A DNA stretch of 7,429 bases, from the NCBI GenBank assembly GCA_947484245.1, contig CANKOT010000111.1, positions 1-7,429 on the forward strand, written 5' to 3'. Of this stretch, positions 1 through 6,691 are shown in pieces (the stretch's first letter is position 1; each line of letters starts with the position of its first letter). A program made the translations under genes and the position numbers. Under the pieces are notes generated by a model, which was given only the letters and a program-made list of their open reading frames with translations, was not told where the DNA came from and searched no databases. This DNA comes from Comamonadaceae bacterium. GTDB lineage: Bacteria > Pseudomonadota > Gammaproteobacteria > Burkholderiales > Burkholderiaceae.

Positions 1-336
1 ACAAAGCGCGTACCGCACAACATCAACATGAGTTTCAACTATGTTGAGGGCGAGTCGCTCATCATGGGCATCAAAGGTTTGGCTGTGTCTTCGGGCTCTG
101 CTTGTACCTCTGCCAGCCTCGAGCCTAGCTATGTACTGCGCGCCTTGGGCCGCAGCGACGAATTGGCCCACAGCAGCTTGCGTATGACCATGGGCCGTTG
201 GACCACCGAAGCCGAAATTGACTTCGCCATCGACACCATCAAAGCCAACGTGGCCAAGCTGCGCGACCTCAGCCCCTTGTGGGACATGTACAAAGAAGGC
301 ATTGACCTCAGCACCATTCAGTGGGCTGCCCACTAA
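1..336 (+). CDS. iscS: Cysteine desulfurase IscS, C-terminal part (5' end outside window)
   Basis: IscS is a PLP-dependent enzyme that takes sulfur from L-cysteine, forms a persulfide on an active-site cysteine, and passes it to IscU and other acceptors in the cytoplasm. The open frame runs from base 1, so only the last 111 residues are present. An internal ATG at 28 is not the true start. The active-site loop reads [10 protein letters not shown], with the persulfide cysteine at bases 103-105. It is followed by [11 protein letters not shown], as in the E. coli enzyme. The C-terminus ([16 protein letters not shown]...) matches the tail that docks IscU in E. coli. It is the first visible gene of the isc operon, 31 bp before iscU. 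Any iscR and the operon promoter would lie upstream of the window. Confidence 0.97.
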   Translation, partial: TKRVPHNINMSFNYVEGESLIMGIKGLAVSSGSACTSASLEPSYVLRALGRSDELAHSSLRMTMGRWTTEAEIDFAIDTIKANVAKLRDLSPLWDMYKEGIDLSTIQWAAH

Positions 337-367
337 CATTGAACCGAAGTATTAAGGAAGTAACACC

Positions 368-757
368 ATGGCTTACAGCGAAAAAGTTGTTGATCATTAC
401 GAAAACCCCCGCAACGTGGGCTCTTTTGAAAAGGGCGACGAAGATGTGGGCACCGGCATGGTGGGCGCGCCTGCCTGCGGCGACGTTATGAAGTTGCAAA
501 TCAAGGTCAACCCACTCACAGGCGTGATTGAAGACGCGCGTTTTAAAACCTACGGCTGTGGATCTGCCATTGCTTCCAGTTCATTGGTCACCGAGTGGGT
601 CAAGGGCAAAACCTTGGATCAAGCAGCCGCTTTGAAAAACAGCGAAATTGCCGAAGAGTTGGCTTTGCCACCCGTCAAAATTCACTGCTCTATTTTGGCT
701 GAAGATGCCATCAAAGCCGCTGTCGAAGACTACAAGAAAAAACACGCAACTGCTTAA
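368..757 (+). CDS. iscU: Iron-sulfur cluster assembly scaffold IscU
   Basis: IscU is the scaffold on which [2Fe-2S] clusters are built from IscS sulfur and iron before transfer to apoproteins. The protein is 129 residues, close to the 128 of E. coli. The three cluster cysteines are visible at Cys37 (in APACGD, with the conserved Asp39), Cys64 (in YGCGSA) and Cys107 (in KIHCS). His106 precedes the last one. The HscA-recognition motif LPPVK is at residues 100-104. The start is supported by a strong Shine-Dalgarno, AAGGAAG at 354-360, 7 nt before ATG. This is the best ribosome binding site in the operon, which fits a scaffold needed in quantity. It lies between iscS and iscA in the usual ISC order. 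Confidence 0.98.
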   Translation: MAYSEKVVDHYENPRNVGSFEKGDEDVGTGMVGAPACGDVMKLQIKVNPLTGVIEDARFKTYGCGSAIASSSLVTEWVKGKTLDQAAALKNSEIAEELALPPVKIHCSILAEDAIKAAVEDYKKKHATA

Positions 758-781
758 TGCAGCGTTTGTCGGAACTCAACA

Positions 782-1105
782 ATGGCCATCTCTTTAACTG
801 AAGCAGCAGCTCGGCACGTGTCGCGCTACATCACCAAACGCGGCAAAGGCGTGGGTGTGCGCTTAGGCGTCAAAACCACGGGCTGCTCTGGTTTGGCCTA
901 CAAGCTTGAATACGTGGACGAAGTAGCGCCAGAAGACGTGGTCTTTGAAGACCATGGCGTGAAGGTGCTCATCGATCCCAAAAGCTTGGCCTACATCGAT
1001 GGTACCCAACTCGATTTTGTGCGCGAAGGTTTGAACGAAGGTTTCCGTTTCAACAACCCCAATGAGCGCGATCGCTGCGGCTGTGGCGAATCGTTCCGCG
1101 TGTGA
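782..1105 (+). CDS. iscA: A-type iron-sulfur carrier IscA
   Basis: IscA is an A-type carrier that takes up Fe-S clusters or iron and delivers them, chiefly to [4Fe-4S] targets. The protein is 107 residues, the same as E. coli IscA. The three ligand cysteines are Cys35 (in TTGCSGLAY) and Cys99 and Cys101 (in CGCGESF) near the C-terminus. A GGAA at 771-774 sits 7 nt before the ATG. The stop codon overlaps the GTG start of hscB (shared GTGA at 1102-1105), so translation of the two is probably coupled. It could in principle be named for a sister A-type protein such as ErpA, but its place between iscU and hscB argues for IscA. Confidence 0.97.
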   Translation: MAISLTEAAARHVSRYITKRGKGVGVRLGVKTTGCSGLAYKLEYVDEVAPEDVVFEDHGVKVLIDPKSLAYIDGTQLDFVREGLNEGFRFNNPNERDRCGCGESFRV

Positions 1106-1641
1106 TCTCTCTGCAGGCGTCAGACTTTGAGCTGTTTGGCTTGCCTACAGCGTTTGAGCTAGACCGCACGCAAGTAGATCTTCAGTGGAAGACTTTGCAA
1201 CGCGAAGCCCATCCCGATCGATTTGCTTCTGAAGGTGCTGCTGCGCAGCGCATTGCCATGCAATGGTCTGTGCGCATCAATGAAGCCTATGGCCGACTCA
1301 AAGACCCTTTAAAACGTGCCGCTTACTTGTGTGAGTTGAACGGTGCCGCTGTCAATGCTGAAAACAACACCAACATGCCGTCTGCGTTTTTGATGCAGCA
1401 AATGGAATGGCGTGAAGCGCTAGACGATTGCAAAGCACTCAAAGCGAGTGACGCTAAAGATGTGGCTTTGGAAAAGCTGTTGGACGAGGTGGATGCGTCG
1501 CATGCGCAAGCTTTGAAGCAGATTGCCAAGTTGATTGATGTTGAACAAAATTTCCCTGCAGCGGTAGGACAGGTCAGAGCGCTCATGTTCATTGAAAAAT
1601 TTGCCCAAGAAGTGCAACACCAACTCGACGCCTCTAGTTAA
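1102..1641 (+). CDS. hscB: Fe-S co-chaperone HscB (J-domain protein)
   Basis: HscB is the J-protein partner of HscA. It binds IscU, brings it to HscA and stimulates ATP hydrolysis. The product is 179 residues, against 171 in E. coli. The N-terminal J domain (about residues 7-80) starts DFELFGLP and holds the catalytic HPD tripeptide at 37-39, followed by [18 protein letters not shown]. The C-terminal part (about 95-175, from [15 protein letters not shown]) corresponds to the IscU-binding three-helix region. The start is GTG, overlapping the iscA stop by 4 bp. No strong ribosome binding site is seen, so expression likely depends on coupling from iscA. No internal ATG would keep the J domain intact, which favours this GTG. 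Confidence 0.96.
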   Translation: MISLQASDFELFGLPTAFELDRTQVDLQWKTLQREAHPDRFASEGAAAQRIAMQWSVRINEAYGRLKDPLKRAAYLCELNGAAVNAENNTNMPSAFLMQQMEWREALDDCKALKASDAKDVALEKLLDEVDASHAQALKQIAKLIDVEQNFPAAVGQVRALMFIEKFAQEVQHQLDASS

Positions 1642-1651
1642 AAAATTCGCA

Positions 1652-3538
1652 ATGGCTCTCTTACAAATTTCAGAACCTGGTCAGGCACCAGACCCTCATC
1701 AACGGCGCATTGCCGTGGGCATCGACCTTGGCACCACACATTCCTTGGTGGCATCGGTACGCAATGGCGTGGCCGAATGTTTGCCCGATGACAAAGGCCA
1801 AGTGATCTTGCCATCTGTGGTTCGTTATTTGCCTGGACAGGGCCGCCAAATTGGCCAAGAAGCTGTGGCCAATGCCGCGCAAGATCCTGAAAATACACTG
1901 GCCTCTGTCAAGCGATTCATGGGACGCAGCTTGTCTGACATTGCCCATCCCGAAAAGCTGCCCTACAAGTTTGCGCAGCCAGAAGGCGCTACCGCCAAAG
2001 GCATGTTGTCCATTCAGACGGTGCAGGGCAATAAGTCGCCTGTTGAAGTCAGTGCCGAAATTTTGGCAACCCTGCGTTACCGCGCAGAAGACACCTTCAA
2101 CGATGACCTTCATGGCGCAGTCATTACCGTACCCGCCTACTTTGATGACGCACAGCGCCAAGCCACCAAAGATGCCGCTCAAATGGCTGGCATCAATGTG
2201 CTGCGCCTAATCAATGAGCCCACAGCAGCCGCCATTGCCTACGGCTTGGACAATGCCAGCGAAGGTATTTATGCGGTGTTTGATTTGGGTGGCGGCACTT
2301 TTGACATTTCTATCTTGCGTTTAACGCGTGGTGTGTTTGAAGTGATGGCCACCGGAGGCGACTCAGCTTTGGGGGGCGATGACTACGATCACGCATTGGC
2401 AGATGCAGCCTTGGCATCGCTGGGTCTGTCTGACGTTCAGGCGGGCCTCAGTGCAGAAGGCAAAACCCGATTGAAAGCCGCAGCGCGTGCAGCCAAAGAG
2501 GCTTTGACCACTTCCTCTGACGCTTCTTTGGCATGGACACATGCAACCCAAAGCCACGAGGTGAAACTCACGCGTGTGCAATTTAACGAAGCAACTTCGG
2601 CACTCACTGCAAGATGCATGTCTGCCGTTAAGAAGGCCTTGCGCGATGCCAAGATCAAGGCTGAAGACATTCAAGGCGTGGTCATGGTGGGCGGCTCTAC
2701 GCGCATGCCACAAGTGCAAGAAGCTGTAGCCGCTTTCTTTGGCAAGCCACCGCTTAACAATTTGAACCCCGACGAAGTGGTGGCCTTGGGCGCTGCCATT
2801 CAAGCCAATCAGTTGGCTGGCAACGATTCGGCAGGCGACTTGTTGTTGCTCGATGTCATTCCTTTGTCCTTGGGCATCGAAACCATGGGCGGTTTGGTGG
2901 AGCGCATCATTCCACGCAATCAAACCATTCCCACGGCTATGGCCCAGGACTTCACTACCTACCAAGATGGTCAAACTGCTTTGGCATTGCACGTGTTGCA
3001 AGGCGAGCGCGATTTGGTGGTGGACTGCCGAAGCTTGGCCCGCTTTGAATTGCGGGGTATTCCGCCAATGGCTGCAGGCGCAGCGCGAATTCGCGTCACA
3101 TTTACGGTGGATGCTGATGGTTTGCTGAGCGTTGCTGCCAAAGAGCAAATCAGTGGCGTCGAGGCCAAAATTGATGTGAAACCTTCTTATGGCTTGAGCG
3201 ATGACCAAATTGCCAAAATGCTACAAGACAGTTTTACAACTGCCGAAGTGGACATGAAGGCAAGGGCCCTGGTTGAGGCTCGAGTGGATGGCGATCGCAT
3301 GTTGCTGGCCACCCAAAGTGCACTCAATGCGGATGGTCAATTGCTCAGTGCAGCTGATCGTGCGCAAATTGATTCACTCATGTTGGCTTTGCGCCAGACA
3401 GTCGACTCATCGCAAGATGCGCAGGCGGTAGAAGATGCCACGCAAGCCTTGGCACAAGCCACCGAAGCTTTTGCAGCCGACCGCATGAATCACAGCATTC
3501 AAAAAGCTTTGTCTGGCCAAAATATCCAGAGCCTTTGA
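1652..3538 (+). CDS. hscA: Fe-S assembly chaperone HscA (Hsp70 family)
   Basis: HscA is a specialised Hsp70 that, with HscB, binds the LPPVK motif of IscU and drives cluster release using ATP. The ATG at 1652 is chosen because it gives MALLQISEP, the typical HscA N-terminus, and lies 10 bp after the hscB stop. The frame is open to an ATG at 1592, but that start would overlap hscB by 50 bp and add 20 residues with no counterpart. The product is 628 residues (E. coli 616). The nucleotide-binding domain shows GIDLGTT (23-29), DLGGGTFD (from 211) and VGGSTR (from 346). The interdomain linker [12 protein letters not shown] is near 397-408, and the substrate-binding domain follows. One difference from E. 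coli is His30 in GIDLGTTHS, where E. coli has Asn. No clear Shine-Dalgarno is seen. Confidence 0.98.
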   Translation: MALLQISEPGQAPDPHQRRIAVGIDLGTTHSLVASVRNGVAECLPDDKGQVILPSVVRYLPGQGRQIGQEAVANAAQDPENTLASVKRFMGRSLSDIAHPEKLPYKFAQPEGATAKGMLSIQTVQGNKSPVEVSAEILATLRYRAEDTFNDDLHGAVITVPAYFDDAQRQATKDAAQMAGINVLRLINEPTAAAIAYGLDNASEGIYAVFDLGGGTFDISILRLTRGVFEVMATGGDSALGGDDYDHALADAALASLGLSDVQAGLSAEGKTRLKAAARAAKEALTTSSDASLAWTHATQSHEVKLTRVQFNEATSALTARCMSAVKKALRDAKIKAEDIQGVVMVGGSTRMPQVQEAVAAFFGKPPLNNLNPDEVVALGAAIQANQLAGNDSAGDLLLLDVIPLSLGIETMGGLVERIIPRNQTIPTAMAQDFTTYQDGQTALALHVLQGERDLVVDCRSLARFELRGIPPMAAGAARIRVTFTVDADGLLSVAAKEQISGVEAKIDVKPSYGLSDDQIAKMLQDSFTTAEVDMKARALVEARVDGDRMLLATQSALNADGQLLSAADRAQIDSLMLALRQTVDSSQDAQAVEDATQALAQATEAFAADRMNHSIQKALSGQNIQSL

Positions 3539-3565
3539 GCTCACTGCTTTTTAAAGAAATACAAA

Positions 3566-3904
3566 ATGCCCGTTATCAAAATATTGCCCCACGCCGAATA
3601 TTGCCCAGAAGGCGTTCAAATATCTGCGCCTGCTGGCACCAGTATTTGTGAAGCCTTGCTTGACAACAAAATCAACATTGAACATGCCTGCGACATGAGC
3701 TGCGCTTGCACCACTTGCCACGTCATTGTGCGTGAGGGCTTGAGCAGCTTGAACGAAGCTGAAGAAACAGAAGAAGACTTGCTCGATCGCGCCTGGGGCT
3801 TAGAGCCCAACTCACGTTTGAGCTGCCAAGCCTTTATGGGCAAGCAAGACGTGGTGATCGAAATTCCCAAGTACACCATCAACCACGCAAAAGAAAACCA
3901 TTGA
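3566..3904 (+). CDS. fdx: ISC-type [2Fe-2S] ferredoxin
   Basis: This adrenodoxin-type ferredoxin supplies electrons for cluster assembly on IscU. It has 112 residues, against 111 in E. coli Fdx. The four cluster ligands are Cys42, Cys48 and Cys51 (spacing C-x5-C-x2-C in ACDMSCACTTC) and Cys87 (in RLSCQA). The extra Cys46 is also present in E. coli Fdx. The C-terminus EIPKYTINHAKENH is characteristic of this family. It lies 27 bp after hscA. A weak purine-rich AAAGAA (3553-3558) precedes the ATG. It is the last isc gene here. No iscX follows, and the next gene is dnaQ. Confidence 0.97.
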   Translation: MPVIKILPHAEYCPEGVQISAPAGTSICEALLDNKINIEHACDMSCACTTCHVIVREGLSSLNEAEETEEDLLDRAWGLEPNSRLSCQAFMGKQDVVIEIPKYTINHAKENH

Positions 3905-3940
3905 AAGTAATCGCGGCTTAATTGCGTTTACAGTTAGCTT

Positions 3941-4648
3941 ATGCGCCAAATATTTCTAGACACCGAAACCACAGGCCTCTCCGCTGAAGGCGGAGACCGC
4001 GTCATAGAGTTGGGCTGTGTTGAGCTTGTCAACCGCAAGCTTACCGGCAACAACCTGCATTTCTACTTCAACCCCGGCCGAGACAGCCATGAAGACGCCC
4101 TCAAGGTTCATGGCATCAGCAATGAGTTTTTGCGAGACAAGCCCAAGTTTGAAACTGTGTCACAAGAAATTTTGGACTATGTTCAAGGCGCCGAAATCAT
4201 CATTCACAACGCTGCATTTGATGTGGGCTTTTTAAACAAAGAGTTAGAGCTCGCAGGGCAAAAACCCTTCACCCAGTATGTCGAAAGTGTGGTCGACACC
4301 TTGGTCATGGCCAAACAAATGTACCCCGGCAAGCGCAATAGCCTCGATGCCCTTTGCGACCGCCTTGGGGTAGACAACTCTGGTCGCACTTTGCACGGCG
4401 CCTTGCTCGATGCTGAGTTGTTGGCCGATGTCTATATCAACCTAACGCGTGGTCAGGAAGCATTGCTCATCGATGCAGGCGGTGATGAAGGGCAGAAGGG
4501 TGCAGATGAGTCTGTTGACCTGAGTGGCTTTGAGTTGCCTGTTATTCAGGCCAACGCCCAAGAGCATGCTGCGCACCAAGAACAATTGGCCCAATTGGAC
4601 AAGGCCAGCGGTGGAAAGACTATTTGGCGCCAGACCGTGCCTGTTTGA
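3941..4648 (+). CDS. dnaQ: DNA polymerase III epsilon subunit (3'-5' proofreading exonuclease)
   Basis: Epsilon is the 3'-5' exonuclease that proofreads for the replicative polymerase III core (alpha-epsilon-theta). The product has 235 residues (E. coli 243). The DEDDh catalytic set is complete: Asp7 and Glu9 (FLDTETTGL), Asp94 (HNAAFDVGF), and His152 and Asp157 (HGALLDAE). VVNRKLTGNN-like and PGKRNSLDALC segments match the family closely. After the exonuclease domain (about 1-175) comes a Q/A/E-rich linker. A conserved tail, GGKTIWR near 225-231, corresponds to the alpha-binding end of E. coli epsilon. It starts 36 bp after fdx with no evident Shine-Dalgarno, so it may share the isc transcript or have its own undetected promoter. 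It is followed by a tRNA gene with its own promoter. Confidence 0.96.
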   Translation: MRQIFLDTETTGLSAEGGDRVIELGCVELVNRKLTGNNLHFYFNPGRDSHEDALKVHGISNEFLRDKPKFETVSQEILDYVQGAEIIIHNAAFDVGFLNKELELAGQKPFTQYVESVVDTLVMAKQMYPGKRNSLDALCDRLGVDNSGRTLHGALLDAELLADVYINLTRGQEALLIDAGGDEGQKGADESVDLSGFELPVIQANAQEHAAHQEQLAQLDKASGGKTIWRQTVPV

Positions 4649-4660
4649 CACCCTAAAACC

Positions 4661-4690
4661 TTGAAATACGCCAATTTTCCATGGCATAAT
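4661..4690 (+). promoter_or_regulatory. Probable sigma-70 promoter of the tRNA-Val gene
   Basis: The sequence TTGAAA (4661-4666), an 18-nt spacer and CATAAT (4685-4690) match the sigma-70 -35 and -10 consensus at 5 of 6 positions each. Transcription would begin near 4697, about 20 nt before the mature tRNA. It lies just after the dnaQ stop. The position, the quality of the match and a single downstream tRNA support the call. Confidence 0.7.
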
Positions 4691-4715
4691 TTAAGGCTAC
4701 GCTAAAAAAGCGATA

Positions 4716-4790
4716 GGGCGATTAGCTCAGGGGTAGAGCACTGCATTCACACTGCAGGGGTCGCAAGTTCGAAACTTGCATCGCCCACCA
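4716..4790 (+). tRNA. tRNA-Val (anticodon CAC)
   Basis: A full cloverleaf can be drawn by eye. The acceptor stem pairs GGGCGAT (4716-4722) with ATCGCCC (4780-4786). The D stem is GCTC/GAGC (4725-4728 with 4736-4739). The anticodon stem CTGCA/TGCAG (4741-4745 with 4753-4757) encloses loop TTCACAC, with CAC at 4748-4750. The T stem GCAAG/CTTGC (4763-4767 with 4775-4779) encloses loop TTCGAAA. The discriminator is A (4787) and the CCA end is encoded (4788-4790). Anticodon CAC reads the valine codon GUG. It separates the isc-dnaQ genes from the accessory region downstream. Confidence 0.97.
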
Positions 4791-4808
4791 AAAATCTCCA
4801 ATTAAATC

Positions 4809-4843
4809 AAGCACTTAGATTAAAGTCTCGGTGCTTTTTTTCT
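4809..4843 (+). terminator. Rho-independent terminator of the tRNA-Val transcript
   Basis: AAGCAC (4809-4814) pairs with GTGCTT (4831-4836). A T-G wobble, one mismatch and AGA/TCT (4817-4819 with 4826-4828) extend the stem towards a 6-nt loop. A run of T follows (TTTTTTT, then CTTT). It begins about 18 nt after the tRNA CCA end, as expected for a terminator of this gene. Confidence 0.8.
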
Positions 4844-4846
4844 TTG

Positions 4847-4879
4847 AGTGTCCTAAAAATGTCCTAAAGACACTTTTTT
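4847..4879 (+). terminator. Possible second terminator hairpin with direct repeats
   Basis: AGTGTC (4847-4852) can pair with GACACT (4869-4874), followed by a T-run ending at 4879. An alternative inner stem uses TGTC (4860-4863) and GACA (4869-4872) with loop CTAAA. The interval holds a direct repeat of TGTCCTAAA at 4849-4857 and 4860-4868. The T-run doubles as the apparent left edge of repeat copy A. It may simply back up the first terminator. Confidence 0.45.
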
Positions 4880-5085
4880 CTTGTGAATAGTCAGCAGAGT
4901 GAACTTGATCAATTTCTGACTTTGAGCGACTTGAGGGGGGGAGGGTAACGCACTCTTTCCAGTATTTGTGGATGCCTCCCACCCACACAAGAAGCTAATT
5001 TGCGAATAAGTCGTTGTAATCGGTTTGGTACGGCAGGTAGGGAGCAGGTCAGCGCCTACCAACATTCATTGGCTTGACTGATAAG
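4874..5085 (+). repeat. Structured intergenic repeat, copy A
   Basis: First of three direct copies of a non-coding repeat. The core holds a G-run G7-A-G3 (4935-4945), TTTGTGG (4965-4971) and CCCACCC (4978-4984). Stem I pairs GGGAGG (4939-4944) with CCTCCC (4975-4980), and can extend with GGG/CCC past a bulged A. Stem II pairs AAGTCG (5008-5013) with CGGTTT (5021-5026), with two G-U wobbles and a 7-nt loop. From CCCACCC to the end of the first arm of stem II, copies A and C match at 35 of 36 positions. Copy A alone contains about 30 extra nt after stem II, which hold the inverted-repeat motif at 5024-5051. Left of the G-run, similarity to the other copies is weaker and needs a gap. Edges are approximate. 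No gene lies between copies A and B. Confidence 0.75.
5024..5051 (+). repeat. Left copy of 28-nt inverted repeat motif
   Basis: This motif begins TTTGGTACGGCAGG and ends GCAGGTCA. Its reverse complement recurs at 6692-6719 with 26 of 28 positions identical. With a few mismatches the similarity extends outward to 5019. It lies inside repeat copy A, where copies B and C have no equivalent. This is why copy A is about 30 nt longer between CCCACCC and the downstream TTGGCTTGACT-type segment (91 nt, against 62 in B and 57 in C). Confidence 0.7.
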
Positions 5086-5122
5086 CAATCACTAACTTAA
5101 ATCCCCAAGTATTGAAAATGTA

Positions 5123-5320
5123 TTGAAACTCAGGTTTTATGGGTGTCGATTCGGCTTAATTTTCCTGCTTTATTTTTGTAATGAAAACGGAAACATAGGG
5201 GGGGAGGGGGAGCACACTTTCTCCGGCATTTGTGGTTGCATCCCACCCACATATGAATCAAATTGGGAAGTTTGCAGCTTGAACCTGCAGTCGCCTAAGC
5301 AATTTGGTTGACTATGGGTT
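5123..5320 (+). repeat. Structured intergenic repeat, copy B
   Basis: Second direct copy. It begins TTGAAACTCAGGTTTT exactly 75 nt before its G-run (G7-A-G5, 5198-5210). Copy C begins with a near-identical segment, also 75 nt before its G-run, and the 75 positions align without gaps at 49 identities. TTTGTGG is at 5229-5235 and CCCACCC at 5242-5248. Stem I is shorter (GGGA 5208-5211 with TCCC 5241-5244). Stem II pairs TTGCAG (5272-5277) with CTGCAG (5285-5290) around a 7-nt loop, at the same distance from CCCACCC as in A and C but with different bases. TTGGTTGACT (5304-5313) resembles copy A's right end. Between this copy and the next gene (5321-5489) only a candidate promoter was seen. Confidence 0.75.
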
Positions 5321-5413
5321 CTCCACCCGTTTGGGTTGCACACTCACCGTCTGCAGATTAGTGCTATCACTTGGAAGCGACGCTCGATGATAAAAATTCA
5401 GCTGAATTACCAG

Positions 5414-5442
5414 TTGATATATTTGCACGTCACTTGTGAAAT
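5414..5442 (+). promoter_or_regulatory. Candidate promoter of the first lipoprotein gene
   Basis: TTGATA (5414-5419), a 17-nt spacer and TGAAAT (5437-5442) match the sigma-70 boxes at 5 of 6 and 4 of 6 positions. This would give a leader of about 40 nt before the ATG at 5490. The region is AT-rich, so chance matches are likely, and this is only a suggestion. Confidence 0.3.
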
Positions 5443-5489
5443 TAGATTACAGTATTCGTAATCAAAAAAGTAGATCGAAAGGGTACGCC

Positions 5490-6314
5490 ATGAAACTGCA
5501 CTTCAAATTTACGCTAATCTTTTTTGTTTCTTTATTGGTCGCTTGTGGTGGCGGTGGAGAGTCTGGGGCTTTGAATGCAACTAGTTACAGTTTAGAGGGC
5601 TTTGCCGCAAAAGGGACGTTGAAGTTTGCGACCGTAGAGGTTTACAAGCTTGATAGTAATGGCAATCAGACGTTGGTTAAATCAGGTGAGACTTTGGATG
5701 ATGGCACATACAAAATCCCTGATGTTGGCGTAACTGCTGGCCAAAAATACATTATTAAAATTAAGCCCAACAGCAGAACTGTTCACGTTGACGAATTGCT
5801 TGGCAATCAAACATTGCCAGCAGATTTTGAATTGACAGCCTTTACGCAAACCGATAGCGCCACAACGACTGTAAGCGTGACACCCTTTAGCCACATGATG
5901 GTCGAGGCCGCTAAAAATGCCCAAGGAGGGTTGACCGCTGCTAACATTTCTCAAGCCCAAATCACTATTACCGAATTACTAGGCTTCAACCCTATCACTG
6001 TCGCCAAAAATGACGGCGTCAGCAACGATGCGAAAAAACTAATCGTTCTTCTTACAGCTGTTTCACAAATGGCGAAAGATGGTGCATTAGGATGCACTAG
6101 TGGTGCGGCAGCAGATAAAACAAAATGTGTAATCAATGCCTTGGCTGCTGGAACTAGCAGTACTGGTTTGAAACTTGAAATGAGGTTGGGTTCTCAGACC
6201 TTTAACGTCTCATGTGTAATCGCCACTGCAATTAGTAAAACTCTGCAAGATGCCAAGTTCCAATCTCAATCACCACTATTGGCGCTAGTACTTAACAAGT
6301 TTAAATGTGGATGA
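5490..6314 (+). CDS. Putative outer-membrane lipoprotein, function unknown
   Basis: I do not recognise this protein. The ATG at 5490 is preferred over an in-frame TTG/GTG-type start near 5436 because it directly begins a lipoprotein signal peptide. GAAAGGG at 5477-5483 also sits 6 nt upstream. The signal is MKLHFKF, a hydrophobic stretch, and lipobox LVAC, with the lipidated Cys19 followed by GGGG. Glycine rather than Asp at +2 favours outer-membrane sorting. The product has 274 residues. Residues 33-100 look like a beta-sandwich of the carboxypeptidase-regulatory or transthyretin-like type (G-x-AAKG...VEVYKLD..GN...SGETLDDGTYKI); this is an inference from pattern. A predicted helical part follows (about 130-260). 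Four further cysteines (202, 213, 242, 273) could form two disulfides. The gene lies between repeat copies B and C, with copy C starting 2 nt after its stop. Confidence 0.8.
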   Translation: MKLHFKFTLIFFVSLLVACGGGGESGALNATSYSLEGFAAKGTLKFATVEVYKLDSNGNQTLVKSGETLDDGTYKIPDVGVTAGQKYIIKIKPNSRTVHVDELLGNQTLPADFELTAFTQTDSATTTVSVTPFSHMMVEAAKNAQGGLTAANISQAQITITELLGFNPITVAKNDGVSNDAKKLIVLLTAVSQMAKDGALGCTSGAAADKTKCVINALAAGTSSTGLKLEMRLGSQTFNVSCVIATAISKTLQDAKFQSQSPLLALVLNKFKCG

Positions 6315-6315
6315 G

Positions 6316-6511
6316 TTGAATCTCAGGTTTTCTTAGTGAAGTTTCGCCCTCGTTCTCAAGCTCTATATTTGTTCCAAGAGCAACAACAAAGGGGGGGGGG
6401 AGGGGTAACGTACTTCCTGCAACATTTGTGGTTGCTACCCACCCACACAAGAAGCTAATTTGCAAATAAGTCGTTCAAATCGACTTCTTAATGGTTGGCA
6501 AGTTTGAGAAG
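6316..6511 (+). repeat. Structured intergenic repeat, copy C
   Basis: Third direct copy, starting immediately after the lipoprotein stop with TTGAATCTCAGGTTTT. Its G-run is the longest (G10-A-G4, 6391-6405). TTTGTGG is at 6425-6431 and CCCACCC at 6438-6444. Stem I pairs GGGTA (6403-6407) with TACCC (6436-6440). Stem II is perfect: AAGTCG (6468-6473) with CGACTT (6481-6486) and loop TTCAAAT. Similarity to copy A seems to continue through TTGGCAAGTTTGAGAAGG (6495-6512). It lies between the two lipoprotein genes. No open reading frame is shared by the three copies. Confidence 0.75.
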
Positions 6512-6691
6512 GATTTCACTTGATTCTGTAGCCACACTATTCAAGATATCTAATGGGAGTGGCTCGTATAAAAAGATAACACGGCTCAGCCTAAGCACTA
6601 ATGCGCACGCGAGACATCAGCCCCCCCCTTGAAAGAAGATTAAGGGGCTTACTAGCAAATAGCCTAAAAGCCAAGACTGTTTTTGAGTATT
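6512..6691. other. Gene-free spacer with a C-tract hairpin
   Basis: No gene is seen here. The one clear structure is CCCCTT (6625-6630) pairing with AAGGGG (6642-6647) around an 11-nt loop. The upstream C8 run (6621-6628) allows slipped pairings, including AGCCCC (6619-6624) with GGGGCT (6644-6649). No T-run follows on either strand, so it is not a convincing terminator. TATAAA at 6567-6572 resembles a -10 box but has no matching -35. Confidence 0.4.

Noticed and set aside
1670..2182. 170-codon open frame on the - strand under the hscA 5' half
   Set aside because: Same reasoning: it is a shadow of hscA, with no ribosome binding site or protein-like features.
2363..3208. Long open frame of 281 codons on the - strand antisense to hscA
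   Set aside because: It lies wholly inside hscA, whose Hsp70 motifs are unambiguous, and its translation has no recognisable domain. It is explained by hscA codon bias.
3979..3995. Hairpin CTCCGC/GCGGAG with a 5-nt loop early in dnaQ
   Set aside because: It lies within well-conserved coding sequence and is explained by codon choice. There is no sign of regulation.
4853..5065. 70-codon - strand frame across repeat copy A, with a CGWEAST segment that has counterparts in the other copies
   Set aside because: The resemblance follows from the nucleotide repeat itself. The same frame is interrupted by stops in copies B and C, so it is not a conserved peptide.
5123..5311. 62-codon + strand frame with a hydrophobic N-terminus
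   Set aside because: It starts with TTG without a ribosome binding site and overlaps repeat copy B. The frame is not kept in copies A or C.
5301..5345. Short hairpins around GGGTTCTCCACCC and ACCCGTTTGGGT
   Set aside because: The 4-bp stems are not followed by a T-run and are not shared by the other repeat copies, so they are probably chance.
4935..6483. Repeats as integron attC sites around gene cassettes
   Set aside because: The spacing and folding invite the idea, but the core sites (RYYYAAC and GTTRRRY) are absent at the expected ends, and no integron integrase is visible.
4874..6511. Repeats as a CRISPR array
   Set aside because: Only three copies, about 200 nt each, diverged, irregularly spaced and with a gene between two of them.
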